Positions 31,923-40,860 are shown, numbered from the stretch's first letter. The stretch is 41,812 nt of DNA from Phenylobacterium sp. (GCF_004299445.1 NZ_SCTC01000075.1:1-41812), one strand, 5' to 3'. Translations and numbers: made by a program. The notes: a model not told the origin generated them from the letters alone.

Positions 31923-32774
31923 TCAGAGGATCTGGGTCCGGACCTCGACGTCGGGGTTCGCCAGCCGGTCGGCGATGGCGATGATGGGCAGTTCGGTGGT
32001 GCGCCAGGCGCGGGCCGCCTCGACGGCCATGCGGGCGGCGCGCGCAGCCCGGTGGGCGGCGTCCCGGGGCGCGAGACCCTCGACGAGGCCGGCGCCGAAG
32101 CTGGCCGTCACCAGATCGCCGGTGCCGCTGGGCGCGCTCTCCTGGCGCGGGTGAGCGAACAGCACCGCTTCGTCGCCGTCGACATACAGCAGGCCGATCT
32201 CGCCAGGCCCGACCGGGGCCGAGGTGATGAGCGCCGGCCGGCCCAGCGCGCGCGCGGCGTCCCTCGCCTGGGCGAGCGTCTCGACGGGCTTGTCGGTCAG
32301 GAAACCCAGCTCCCACAGGTTGGGCGTGATCCAGTCGGCCAGCGGCACGAGGCGCTTCTCGACCTGTTCGGCCACTTCGTATTTCACGTAGAGGCCCTTG
32401 GGCGCGTCGCCCAGGATCGGGTCGACGATCACGAGGGGCCGTCGGTGGCCGCCATTCCCGCCTGTCCGCTCGGCGTCGCGGACCCGCTCGATGACCCCGG
32501 CGGCGATCTCCACCTGTTCGGGATCCGAGAAGTGCCCGGTGATGATCAGGTCGACCATGCCGAACAGCGCGTCGGCTTCGATGTCGCCCAGCATCCGCCG
32601 GAAGACGTCGGGCGGGGTGATCTCGCCCTTGCCGCCCCGGGCGGGCGTCCGGCCGAACATCACGGTGGGCGCCAGCACCGGATCGATCTTGTGCGCCGCC
32701 AGCACATACTGCTGCGCCGCCCCGCCGATCCGCGAGGCCGCGACGAACGATGAGAGGATCAGGGCGAGCGGCAC
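31923..32774 (-). CDS. Pyridoxal kinase-like protein (ribokinase superfamily)
   Basis: Probably phosphorylates pyridoxal, pyridoxine or pyridoxamine with ATP in B6 salvage. 283 residues from a GTG preceded by agggg; an upstream ATG at 32801 adds nine residues. Motifs are LILSSFVAASRIGG, LIITGHFSDPEQVE, VIVDPILGD, the ITPNLWELGFL segment and the anion hole/catalytic S-G-T-G-D in SAPSGTGDLVTASF. It is of the PdxK/PdxY type by layout. It may link functionally with the PdxR-like locus at 0.5-3 kb, though the genes are 29 kb apart. Confidence 0.88.
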   Translation of the reverse strand: MPLALILSSFVAASRIGGAAQQYVLAAHKIDPVLAPTVMFGRTPARGGKGEITPPDVFRRMLGDIEADALFGMVDLIITGHFSDPEQVEIAAGVIERVRDAERTGGNGGHRRPLVIVDPILGDAPKGLYVKYEVAEQVEKRLVPLADWITPNLWELGFLTDKPVETLAQARDAARALGRPALITSAPVGPGEIGLLYVDGDEAVLFAHPRQESAPSGTGDLVTASFGAGLVEGLAPRDAAHRAARAARMAVEAARAWRTTELPIIAIADRLANPDVEVRTQIL

Positions 32775-32867
32775 AGCTTTCGCCCCTAACGCAGATAGCA
32801 TGGCCTCGCCAGAGGATTTCTACTGGGGATGGTAAACCGCACTACCAGCAGTGGCATCTCAAACAGC

Positions 32868-32897
32868 AAAAAGGGCGGGCCTTGCGGCGCCGCCCTT
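32868..32897 (-). terminator. Intrinsic terminator downstream of ahcY
   Basis: On the minus strand aagggcgg and ccgccctt form an 8-bp stem around an 11-base loop, followed by a T-run (complement of aaaaa at 32868-32872). It lies about 140 bp beyond the ahcY stop, after the palindromic repeat. Confidence 0.75.
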
Positions 32898-32921
32898 CGT
32901 TGTTCCGGCGACCGTTCGCCT

Positions 32922-33035
32922 AGAGCCTGTCCGGTTCAGATGGAATCATCGGAACCGGATGAACAGGCTCGACCTCTTTGATTTAGAGCGCGTTTCGGGG
33001 GCGAAACCGGCGTCCACTTTCGCCCAACGCGCTCT
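32922..33035. repeat. Compound palindromic repeat, copy 2
   Basis: First palindrome: gagcctgt/acaggctc (32923-32930, 32963-32970) with inner ccggttc/gaaccgg (32931-32937, 32952-32958). Second palindrome: agagcgcgtt/aacgcgctct (32985-32994, 33026-33035) with inner gggcgaaa/tttcgccc (32999-33006, 33018-33025). Outer arms equal those of copy 1 at 365-480, while the inner stems differ but remain paired. The spacer contains tttgattt where copy 1 has aaatcaaa. The TAG stop of ahcY is formed by its CTCTAG end. Confidence 0.85.
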
Positions 33036-34425
33036 AGTAGCGATAGTGCTCGGGCTTGAACGGACCCTGCTGGGTCACCCCGATGTAGTCGGCCTGTTCC
33101 TTGGAGAGAGTCGTCAGCTTGGCGCCCAGCTTCTCGAGGTGGAGCATCGCCACCTTCTCGTCGAGGTGCTTGGGCAGCGTGTAGACCTTCTTCTCGTACT
33201 TCGCGCCGTTCACCCACAGCTCCATCTGGGCCAGGGTCTGGTTGGTGAAGGACGCGCTCATCACGAACGACGGGTGGCCCGTGGCGTTGCCCAGGTTCAC
33301 CAGACGGCCTTCCGACAGCACGATGATCTTCTTGCCGTCCGGGAATTCCACGTGGTGGACCTGCGGCTTGATCTCGTCCCACTTGAAGTTTCGCAGGCCG
33401 GCGATCTGAATTTCCGAGTCGAAGTGGCCGATGTTGCAGACGATGGCGTTGTTCTTCATCGCCCGCATGTGGTCGACGGTGAGAACGTCCTTGTTGCCGG
33501 TGGCCGTGCAGAAGATGTCGCCCTTGTCGGCGGCATAATCCATCGTCACGACCTCATAGCCTTCCATCGCCGCTTGCAGGGCGCAGATCGGGTCGATTTC
33601 CGTGACCATGACGCGCGCGCCGCCGTTACGGAGCGAGGCGGCCGAGCCCTTGCCCACGTCGCCGTAGCCCAGGACCACCGCGACCTTGCCGGCCAGCATC
33701 ACGTCGGTGCCGCGGCGGATGGCGTCCACCAGGCTTTCGCGGCAGCCGTACAGGTTGTCGAACTTCGACTTGGTGACGCTATCGTTGACGTTGATGGCGG
33801 TGAACGGCAGCTCGCCGCGCTCGTGCATCTGGTACAGGCGGTGCACGCCCGTGGTGGTCTCTTCCGACACGCCCTTACAGGCGTCGCGGATCGCCGAATA
33901 GAAGCCGGGCTTTTCCTTCAGGTAGCGCTTCATCACCGCGTAGAGCGCTTCTTCTTCCTCGTTCTGCGGGTTGTTCAGGACCGACGGGTCCTTCTCGGCC
34001 TTGGGGCCCAGCACGCAGAGCAGGGTCGCGTCGCCGCCGTCGTCCAGGATCAGGTTCGGATAGCCGCCGTCGTGCCACTCGAAGATCTTGTGGGCGTATT
34101 CCCAGTACTCGACCAGCGTCTCGCCCTTGATGGCGAACACCGGCGTGCCCTTGGCCGCGATGGCGGCGGCGGCGTGGTCCTGGGTCGAGAAGATGTTGCA
34201 CGACGCCCAGCGGACCTCGGCGCCCAGCGCCTGCAGGGTCTCGATGAGCACGGCGGTCTGGATCGTCATGTGGAGCGAGCCGGCGATGCGGGCGCCCTTC
34301 AGCGGCTGAGCCTTCCCGAACTCGGCGCGCGTCGCCATCAGGCCCGGCATCTCGGTTTCGGCGATCTCGATCTCTTTGCGGCCCCAGTCGGCCAGCGAGA
34401 GGTCTTTCACGACATAGTCGGTCAT
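33034..34425 (-). CDS. ahcY: S-adenosylhomocysteine hydrolase
   Basis: Splits S-adenosylhomocysteine to adenosine and homocysteine, completing the methyl cycle. 463 residues. It has SLHMTIQTAVLIETL, WASCNIFSTQDHAAAAI, the bacterial insert region near residues 140-190, NAD-binding GYGDVGKGSA (about 252-261), CNIGHFDSEI and the C-terminal PEHYRY that reaches into the partner subunit. In rhizobia ahcY sits next to the hprK-ptsH cluster; here it is on the same strand but separated by bioB, an ABC exporter and a nuclease gene. Confidence 0.98.
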   Translation of the reverse strand: MTDYVVKDLSLADWGRKEIEIAETEMPGLMATRAEFGKAQPLKGARIAGSLHMTIQTAVLIETLQALGAEVRWASCNIFSTQDHAAAAIAAKGTPVFAIKGETLVEYWEYAHKIFEWHDGGYPNLILDDGGDATLLCVLGPKAEKDPSVLNNPQNEEEEALYAVMKRYLKEKPGFYSAIRDACKGVSEETTTGVHRLYQMHERGELPFTAINVNDSVTKSKFDNLYGCRESLVDAIRRGTDVMLAGKVAVVLGYGDVGKGSAASLRNGGARVMVTEIDPICALQAAMEGYEVVTMDYAADKGDIFCTATGNKDVLTVDHMRAMKNNAIVCNIGHFDSEIQIAGLRNFKWDEIKPQVHHVEFPDGKKIIVLSEGRLVNLGNATGHPSFVMSASFTNQTLAQMELWVNGAKYEKKVYTLPKHLDEKVAMLHLEKLGAKLTTLSKEQADYIGVTQQGPFKPEHYRY

Positions 34426-34495
34426 TTCATTTCCTGCGATCGGCGGAATTCGTTGGCGGCCCTATAGCCGGAGGCGGCCTCTGTAGCAACCAACA

Positions 34496-34513
34496 CATAA
34501 AGAAATCCTTATG
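34496..34513. promoter_or_regulatory. Imperfect palindrome upstream of ahcY
   Basis: cataa/ttatg arms (34496-34500, 34509-34513) in the sequence cataaagaaatccttatg; about 14 of 18 positions are symmetric. It is an AT-rich island in the shared bioB/ahcY upstream region, 70 bp from the ahcY start. It is probably an operator for a dimeric regulator; ArsR-type regulators of the SAM cycle are one candidate from general knowledge. Confidence 0.45.
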
Positions 34514-34619
34514 CGACTGCTCACACAGCGGTGTTGACGTGAGGGAAAGATGGATTGCCCGCCGCAAGGTGACCGTCGTATCCGGGCCGCCTTCCTCCCC
34601 CGCAGGTCCCGGAGCCCGC

Positions 34620-35603
34620 ATGAACGCCCCTGCCCATATCGCCCTGTCGGCCAGTCCTCGCCATGACTGGACGCTGGAAGAGGTCGAGGCGCTGTTCGAG
34701 CTGCCGTTCACCGAGCTGGTGTTTCGCGCCGCCGAGGTCCACCGGCGGTGGTTCGACCCCACCGAACTGCAGCTTTCGCAGCTGTTGTCAGTGAAGACCG
34801 GCGGCTGCCCCGAGAACTGCGGCTACTGCAGCCAGTCGCAGCACTTCAAGACCGCCACCAAGGCCTCGAAACTGATGGACGCCGACTCCGTGATCGCCCA
34901 GGCGGCCGAGGCCAAGGCGGGCGGCGCGCAGCGCTTCTGCATGGGCGCGGCGTGGCGGGACCTGAAGGATCGTGACGTGCCGAAGGTCGCCGCCATGATC
35001 TCGGGCGTGAAGGCCCTGGGGCTCGAGACCTGTGCGACGCTGGGCATGCTGACGCCCGAGCAGGCCAGGGCGCTGAAGGCGGCGGGCCTCGACTACTACA
35101 ACCACAACCTCGACACCGGCCCGGACTATTACGACCAGGTCGTGACGACGCGGACGTACCAGGACCGCCTCGACACCCTGGCGGCCGTCCGCGACGCCGG
35201 CATGTCGACCTGTTGCGGCGGCATCGTCGGCATGGGCGAGACCCGCCGTGACCGCGCCGGGCTCCTCCACCAGCTGGCGATCCTGCCCGAGCACCCGCAG
35301 AGCCTGCCGATCAACGACCTGATGCCGATCCCCGGCACGCCCCTGGGCAAGTCCAACCCTGTCGACCCGCTGGAGTTCGTCCGGATGATCGCCGTGGCGC
35401 GCCTGGTTTGCCCCAAGTCGATGGTCCGCATCGCCGCTGGCCGTGAGCATATGACCAAGGAACTGCAGGCGCTCTGCTTCCTGGCCGGCGCGAATTCGAT
35501 CTTCATCGGCGCCCGCCTTCTCACGACCGACAACCCGGGCCGCAACGCCGACGACGCGCTGCTGGCCGACCTCAAGATGAAGCCGATGGCTGCCCTCGCC
35601 TGA
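34620..35603 (+). CDS. bioB: Biotin synthase
   Basis: Radical SAM enzyme converting dethiobiotin to biotin. 327 residues. The radical-SAM [4Fe-4S] ligands are C63, C67 and C70 in GGCPENCGYC. Further motifs are YNHNLDT, CCGGIVGMGE and the second-cluster arginine region MVRIAAGREHM. The start at 34620 follows ggag; the upstream frame lacks family sequence. No other bio genes are near. Confidence 0.97.
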   Translation: MNAPAHIALSASPRHDWTLEEVEALFELPFTELVFRAAEVHRRWFDPTELQLSQLLSVKTGGCPENCGYCSQSQHFKTATKASKLMDADSVIAQAAEAKAGGAQRFCMGAAWRDLKDRDVPKVAAMISGVKALGLETCATLGMLTPEQARALKAAGLDYYNHNLDTGPDYYDQVVTTRTYQDRLDTLAAVRDAGMSTCCGGIVGMGETRRDRAGLLHQLAILPEHPQSLPINDLMPIPGTPLGKSNPVDPLEFVRMIAVARLVCPKSMVRIAAGREHMTKELQALCFLAGANSIFIGARLLTTDNPGRNADDALLADLKMKPMAALA

Positions 35604-35705
35604 TGGGGAGGATCGACACTTCCTCAACGCGATCGGCTTCTCTCCATCGCTTTGAAGAGCTGCTGACAAAAGCTGGCGAGGCCGTGCGCTAGACCGTTCG
35701 TTGTC

Positions 35706-35729
35706 GGACGGCGACTAGCTCCGCCGTCC
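35706..35729. terminator. Hairpin between bioB and the ABC exporter
   Basis: A perfect 8-bp inverted repeat ggacggcg/cgccgtcc with an 8-base loop, about 100 bp after the bioB stop. Only two T follow, so it may be a weak or factor-dependent terminator or a leader structure of the next operon. The rest of the 162-bp gap shows nothing recognisable. Confidence 0.4.
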
Positions 35730-35765
35730 TTCGGGCCCTATCTGGTTGGCCCCAAGGGAGAGCGC

Positions 35766-36688
<923 letters not shown>

Positions 36689-36692
<4 letters not shown>

Positions 36693-37450
36693 ACCTGCAC
36701 GCCGTCCGCGCCATCTACCTCTTCGAGATGCATCGCTGGGTCCGGACCATCGTCCAGAGCGTGGCCGCCCCGGTGATCACCACATCGCTCTATTTCATCG
36801 TCTTCGGCGCCGCGATCGGCAGCCGGATGCCCGAGATCAACGGGGTCAGCTACGGCGCCTTCATCGTGCCGGGCCTCCTGATGCTGTCGATCCTGACCGA
36901 GAGCATCTCCAACGGCTCGTTCGGCATCTACATGCCGAAGTTCGCAGGCACCATCTACGAGGTGCTGTCGGCGCCGATCTCCGCGGGCGAGGTGGTGCTG
37001 GGCTATGTGGGCGCGGCGGCCAGCAAGTCGTTCGTCCTCGGCCTGGTGATCCTGGCCACGGCGCGGATCTTCGTGCCCTACGAAATCAACCACCCCTTCG
37101 TGATGCTGGCCTTCCTCGTGCTGACCTCGGTCACCTTCAGCCTGTTCGGCTTCCTCACCGGCATCTGGGCCGACGGCTGGGAAAAACTGTCGATCATCCC
37201 CACCCTGGTGATCACGCCGCTGACGTTCTTAGGGGGCAGCTTCTACTCGATCGACATGCTGCCCGGCGTCTGGAAGACGATCGCCCTCTTCAATCCGGTG
37301 GTCTACCTGGTCTCAGGGTTCCGCTGGAGCTTCTACGGCGTCTCGGACGTGAGCGTGGGCGTCAGCCTGGCTGCGACGCTGGGCTTCCTGGCGGTGTGCC
37401 TCGCCGCCGTGACCTGGATCTTCCGGACCGGCTGGCGGCTGAAGACGTAG
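36689..37450 (+). CDS. yadH: ABC-2 type exporter, permease subunit (YadH-like)
   Basis: 253 residues with six hydrophobic helices. The ABC-2 signature is seen in GGSFYSIDMLPGVWKTIALFNPVVYLVSGFRW (cited in part) and ISAGEVVLGYVGAAASKSF. It is coupled to the ATPase gene by a 4-base overlap. Acts at the inner membrane as the homodimeric pore. A repeat copy begins 11 bp after its stop and probably serves as terminator. Confidence 0.93.
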
Positions 37451-37460
37451 GCGCTGAGGG

Positions 37461-37515
37461 TTTTCCCTCCCCACCGGGGAGGGACAGCTCGCCGAAGGCG
37501 AGCAGGGTGGGGAAG
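37461..37515. repeat. Dispersed palindromic repeat, left flank of DUF559 gene
   Basis: ttccctcccc-acc-ggggagggac palindrome, stem-loop ctcgcc-gaa-ggcgag, then cagggtggggaag. This is the inverted counterpart of 37960-38011: the outer about 25 bp and the last 13 bp are identical, while the small stem-loop differs but stays paired. Confidence 0.88.
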
Positions 37516-37533
37516 CGGCGATCCTCCACCCCC

Positions 37534-37558
37534 TTGACGATGAGAACATACTAAGAAC
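37534..37558 (+). promoter_or_regulatory. SOS-type LexA box and -35 of the DUF559 gene
   Basis: GAAC-ATACTAA-GAAC at 37544-37558 is a perfect match to GAAC-N7-GAAC, the reverse complement of the alphaproteobacterial LexA box GTTC-N7-GTTC. It lies 5 bp after TTGACG (37534-37539) and 11 bp before the ATG, where a repressor would block transcription. A clear -10 was not identified (acaata at 17-bp spacing is the best). Confidence 0.7.
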
Positions 37559-37569
37559 AATAGGCGAGT

Positions 37570-37959
37570 ATGCTGCCCGAGATCGCACGAGCGCGCCGCT
37601 ATCGCCAGACCATGAGCGAGCCGGAAGTCATGCTATGGAGCCGGCTTAAGCGGCTACGCGAGCTCGGCTTTCATTTCCGGCGGCAGGCGCCTTTCCGGGG
37701 ATATTATCTCGACTTTTTATGCTTCTCGCGACGGCTCGTCATCGAAGTCGATGGGTGGCAGCACGGCGACGATCGCCAAGCCGAGCATGACGCGGTGCGA
37801 GACGGGATACTCCAGCGCCACGGGCTGCGGGTGCTGCGTTTCTGGGCGAGCGATGTGCGCCGCGACCTTGATGGCGTGATGGATCAGATCGTAGGAACGC
37901 TTGAGGCGACGCCCAAGGTGGAGGGCGTGGCCAACTTCAGGCGCCGGATCTGGTCGTGA
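37570..37959 (+). CDS. DUF559 protein, Vsr-like PD-(D/E)xK endonuclease fold
   Basis: 129 residues. The family pattern is clear: LWSRLKRLRELGFHFRRQAPF, then YYLDF (D48), V-I-E-V-D-G-W-Q-H (E59, D61, H65) and LRVLRFWASDV. DUF559 belongs to the restriction-endonuclease-like/Vsr superfamily; the Asp-Glu positions fit a metal-binding nuclease site. Substrate and role are unknown. The gene is bracketed by inverted repeats (left flank ends 54 bp before the ATG, right flank begins directly after the TGA). A LexA-type box lies upstream, which suggests induction by DNA damage. Confidence 0.88.
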   Translation: MLPEIARARRYRQTMSEPEVMLWSRLKRLRELGFHFRRQAPFRGYYLDFLCFSRRLVIEVDGWQHGDDRQAEHDAVRDGILQRHGLRVLRFWASDVRRDLDGVMDQIVGTLEATPKVEGVANFRRRIWS

Positions 37960-38011
37960 CTTCCCCACCCTGACCGCTTCGCGGTCTGTCCCTCCCCGGT
38001 GGGGAGGGAAA
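37960..38011. repeat. Dispersed palindromic repeat, right flank of DUF559 gene
   Basis: Inverted copy of 37461-37515, with stem-loop accgc-ttc-gcggt. It starts at the base after the DUF559 stop and ends 21 bp before the ptsH stop on the other strand. It probably also terminates the convergent ptsH transcript. Confidence 0.88.
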
Positions 38012-38032
38012 TGGGTCCGCTGGTAAGCGACC

Positions 38033-38308
38033 CTACTCGTCTTCCTCGAAGCGGGCCTTGACCAGTTCCACCAGCGCCTGAACCGCCTCTTCCGCCTGAT
38101 CGCCCTCGGCCTCGATGTCGATGCAGCAGCCCGGGGACGCCGCCAGCATCATCAGGCCCATGATCGAGCGGGCGTCGACGGTGTGGCCGTCCTTGGAAAC
38201 GCGGACCTCGGCGTCGAAGGTCGCGGCGAGCTTCACGAACTTGGCCGACGCCCGCGCATGCAGGCCGCGCTTGTTGATGATCTCGACGGTTTGGTTCGCT
38301 TCGCTCAG
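38033..38308 (-). CDS. ptsH: HPr phosphocarrier protein with apparent CTG start
   Basis: 91 residues. The phosphorylated His is in GLHARASAKF (H17) and the HprK-target Ser is in RSIMGLMMLA (S48, equivalent to Ser46). The conserved N-terminus (TVEIINKRGLHARAS) can only be reached from a CTG directly after the TAG of the EIIA gene; the first GTG in frame would remove the active His. ggagaag lies 9 bases upstream. HPr transfers phosphate from EI to EIIA; without sugar permeases nearby, the system is probably regulatory. Chain: chvI-chvG-hprK-EIIA-ptsH. Confidence 0.92.
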   Translation of the reverse strand: MSEANQTVEIINKRGLHARASAKFVKLAATFDAEVRVSKDGHTVDARSIMGLMMLAASPGCCIDIEAEGDQAEEAVQALVELVKARFEEDE

Positions 38309-38713
38309 CTACTTCTCTCCGGCCAGGACGTAGGAGGCCACGGAGATGTACTTTCGCCCGGCTTCCTGCGCCGCCGCAACCGCCTCTTCCAGGCTGAAGC
38401 GCGTGCGCACGCTGGCCAGCTTGATCAGCATGGGCAGGTTCAGGCCCGCGATCACCTCGGCCTTGGTCTGTTCCATGACCGAGATCGCGAGGTTGGACGG
38501 GGTGCCGCCGAACATGTCGGTGAGCAGGACGACGCCCGAGCCGGTCTCGACGCGGCCACACGCGGCCAGAATATCCTGGCGGCGCCGCTCCATGTCGTCT
38601 TCCGGGCCAATGCAGATCGCTTCGACCGCAGCCTGCGGTCCCACGACGTGCTCCATCGCGTAGACGAACTCTTGCGCCAGCCGGCCGTGCGTGACGATCA
38701 CGAGGCCGATCAT
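38309..38713 (-). CDS. PTS EIIA component, mannose-family type
   Basis: 134 residues. The active-site His is H9 in LVIVTHGRLA, with the following LLTDMFGGTPSNLAI typical of EIIA-Man. In alphaproteobacteria this single-domain EIIA acts in the regulatory phosphotransfer system that links carbon/nitrogen state to stress responses. The start at 38713 is fixed by the MIGLVIVTHG terminus. Its stop codon abuts the proposed ptsH start. Confidence 0.94.
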   Translation of the reverse strand: MIGLVIVTHGRLAQEFVYAMEHVVGPQAAVEAICIGPEDDMERRRQDILAACGRVETGSGVVLLTDMFGGTPSNLAISVMEQTKAEVIAGLNLPMLIKLASVRTRFSLEEAVAAAQEAGRKYISVASYVLAGEK

Positions 38714-38776
38714 GCCTGACAATCCAAGGGGTATCCCCACCCGCGAACACACGCCTGATCAGGGGCGCGAGCGAAG

Positions 38777-39211
38777 CTAGATACGCCTCTTGTGCGCCGC
38801 GTCAAAGGACTCCATCGCGCGGCTTAGTTTCGCAGGCGCTGAGGCCTCGAACGGATCTACCGACAGTAGTGGAACGTCCACCCCAAGGACCGCCTCGGTT
38901 GCGGGGTCGGGCATCCGTTCGGGCGTCCCCAGCCGGACCAGCACCGTGATCTCGCAGAACGCCACGACGGCCACCGGCGCTACGCCCACGCCCCGCACCT
39001 CGAGCAGGCCGCGCAGCCCGTCCGGGGCTCGTCCGTACAGGCGGCCCGCGTCGACCCAGACCTGCACACGGTCGTCGGCCACGAGGCGGAAGCCATGGTT
39101 CAGCGCCCGCAGCGCCAGGTCGCTCTTGCCCGCGCCGGACGGGCCCTCGATCAGCACGCCGCGCCACAGACCTTCCACGCGCCGCGCGATCAGGCCCGCG
39201 TGCCGGATCAC
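38777..39211 (-). CDS. hprK: HPr kinase/phosphorylase, short alphaproteobacterial form
   Basis: Phosphorylates HPr on Ser (S48 here) and reverses it. 144 residues: only the C-terminal catalytic domain, about half the size of the Firmicutes enzyme, as usual in alphaproteobacteria. Walker A is GPSGAGKS (23-30), followed by LVADDRV and the RGVGVAPVA signature-like loop. The GTG start overlaps the chvG stop (GTGA), so the kinase is translationally coupled with the sensor. Confidence 0.94.
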   Translation of the reverse strand: MIRHAGLIARRVEGLWRGVLIEGPSGAGKSDLALRALNHGFRLVADDRVQVWVDAGRLYGRAPDGLRGLLEVRGVGVAPVAVVAFCEITVLVRLGTPERMPDPATEAVLGVDVPLLSVDPFEASAPAKLSRAMESFDAAHKRRI

Positions 39212-40860
39212 GGCAGCGCCGGCAGCGTCAGCGTGAACATGGCGCCCAGCACCTTGCCCTCGGCGCCCGTGCGGTTCTCGGCCCGCAGCGTGCCGTCGTG
39301 GGCGGCGGCGATCTGCCGGGCGATCGACAGGCCCAGGCCCGAGTTGCCGCCGAACGCCGCGCCCTTGGGCCGAGAGGTGTAGAAGCGCTCGAAAACCGTC
39401 TCCAGGTTCTCGGGCGGGATGCCGGGGCCGTCGTCGGATACGGTCACGATGGCCTCGCCCTTCATCCGCACCAGGCCCACGGTCACCGTTCCCCCCGGCG
39501 GGCTGAACGAGCGGGCGTTGTCGATCAGGTTGCGCACGATCTGGCTCAGAGGCCCTTCACGTCCCAGTACGCGCGTCGCCTCGACCCCCTGGTGCGGCGC
39601 GAAGACCACCTGCACGTCGCCGGCCCGCGCCGTGGCCTGGTAGAGGCTGACGATGTCGCCGATCAGCCGGCCCAGGTCGACCGGCTTGGGCTGGTCGCGC
39701 GACAGTTCGGCGTCCAGGCGCGAGGCGTTCGAGATGTCGGTGACCAGCCGGTCCAGCCGCTGTACGTCGTTCTTCAGCACGTTCATCAGCCGCTCGCGCG
39801 CCGCCGGGTCGCTGACGATATCCAGGGTTTCGACCGCCGAACGCAGCGACGTGAGGGGATTGCGGATCTCGTGCGCCACATCGGCGGCGAAAGCCTCGAT
39901 GGCGTCCATGCGCTCGCTGAGTGCGTGGGTCATGTCCTCGAGGCTGCGGGTCAGGTCGCCCACCTCGTCGTCGCGCTTGGCGAGGTCGGGCAGCGAGATG
40001 GCCCGCGCCCGGGCCTGGCGCACGCGGTCGGCGGCGCGCGCCAGCCGCAGGACCGGTTGAGCCACGAGGCTGTTGAGCAGCAACGACGACGCCACCGTCA
40101 CCAGCACCGCGATCAGGATGAAGGGAATCAGCGCCCGGCGCTCCTGGCCGATGATCGCATCGACGTCGCTGGCCTCCAGCGTCACCACGCCCAGCACCGC
40201 GCGCACATGCTGGATCGGGATCGAGACCGAAACGACGCGCTTGCCGCGGTCGCCGCGGCGCATGCCGGACTGGGGTTTTCCCTGCAGTGCGGCTTTCACC
40301 TCGCTCTGGAGCGCCGCCTGGACCTCGTGACGCGTGGGCGGCGCGGCACGGGGCATCAGCTGGAAACCGCGACCGTCGTCGGCGCGGTCGCGGGCGGGCG
40401 GCAGGTCGCGCTGCTCGACCTCGTCGGCCATCCACTCGCTGTCGGCGACCAGCCGGCCCTCGGCGTCGAACAGGCGCGCGCGCTGGGCCCGCGGGTTGGA
40501 AAGGGTCTGCAGCAGCTCGGTCGCCAGCGCCGCGTCCATCTGCGGCGTGGGCTCGCCCACGGTGGCGGCCTGGTTGAGGATCGAGGCGATCAGTTCGCCC
40601 TGTGTCGACAGGCTGTCGATGCGGGCGTTGACCAGCCCCTGTCGCACCTCGTTCAGGACCAGCGCGCCCACGACCAGGATGGCCAGGCCCAACAGGTTGA
40701 GCGCCAGGATCAGCCGTCCCAGCCGCGACCCGGGCAGGCCGCGATAGCGGCGACGGGCCGCGCGCTTCTCCAGCGCGACCCGCCCCGAGCTTGGCCGATC
40801 TGGGCTCAGCCCGTCCGACGCCTGCGGATCAGGATTCGCGGTATCGGTAGCCGACGCCAT
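39208..40860 (-). CDS. chvG: ChvG-type sensor histidine kinase
   Basis: 550 residues. It has a cytoplasmic N-terminus, TM1 (about 48-71), a periplasmic sensor of about 170 residues and TM2 (about 243-268). HAMP follows, then the dimerisation domain with the phospho-acceptor His in AHEIRNPLTSLRSAVE (about 330), and an HATPase with NLIDNARSFSPPGG, DDGPGIP and GLGLSIARQIAAAHDG. ChvG senses acid or envelope stress and host entry in alphaproteobacteria, and is controlled by ExoR in rhizobia; no exoR is seen here. The start overlaps the chvI 3' end by 32 bp; the MASATDTANPDP start is likely. Confidence 0.93.
   Translation of the reverse strand: MASATDTANPDPQASDGLSPDRPSSGRVALEKRAARRRYRGLPGSRLGRLILALNLLGLAILVVGALVLNEVRQGLVNARIDSLSTQGELIASILNQAATVGEPTPQMDAALATELLQTLSNPRAQRARLFDAEGRLVADSEWMADEVEQRDLPPARDRADDGRGFQLMPRAAPPTRHEVQAALQSEVKAALQGKPQSGMRRGDRGKRVVSVSIPIQHVRAVLGVVTLEASDVDAIIGQERRALIPFILIAVLVTVASSLLLNSLVAQPVLRLARAADRVRQARARAISLPDLAKRDDEVGDLTRSLEDMTHALSERMDAIEAFAADVAHEIRNPLTSLRSAVETLDIVSDPAARERLMNVLKNDVQRLDRLVTDISNASRLDAELSRDQPKPVDLGRLIGDIVSLYQATARAGDVQVVFAPHQGVEATRVLGREGPLSQIVRNLIDNARSFSPPGGTVTVGLVRMKGEAIVTVSDDGPGIPPENLETVFERFYTSRPKGAAFGGNSGLGLSIARQIAAAHDGTLRAENRTGAEGKVLGAMFTLTLPALP

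Noticed and set aside
32851..34467. A 538-codon plus-strand frame opposite ahcY
   Set aside because: It is the antisense shadow of a certain housekeeping gene, with no recognisable motifs or ribosome site.
34426..34619. A SAM or SAH riboswitch upstream of ahcY
   Set aside because: No conserved riboswitch stems or pseudoknot could be assembled by eye; only an 18-bp palindrome that fits a protein operator. A covariance-model scan would be decisive.
38033..38236. ptsH starting at the internal GTG at 38236
   Set aside because: This would remove the active-site His and the first strand of HPr, which are present in frame upstream.
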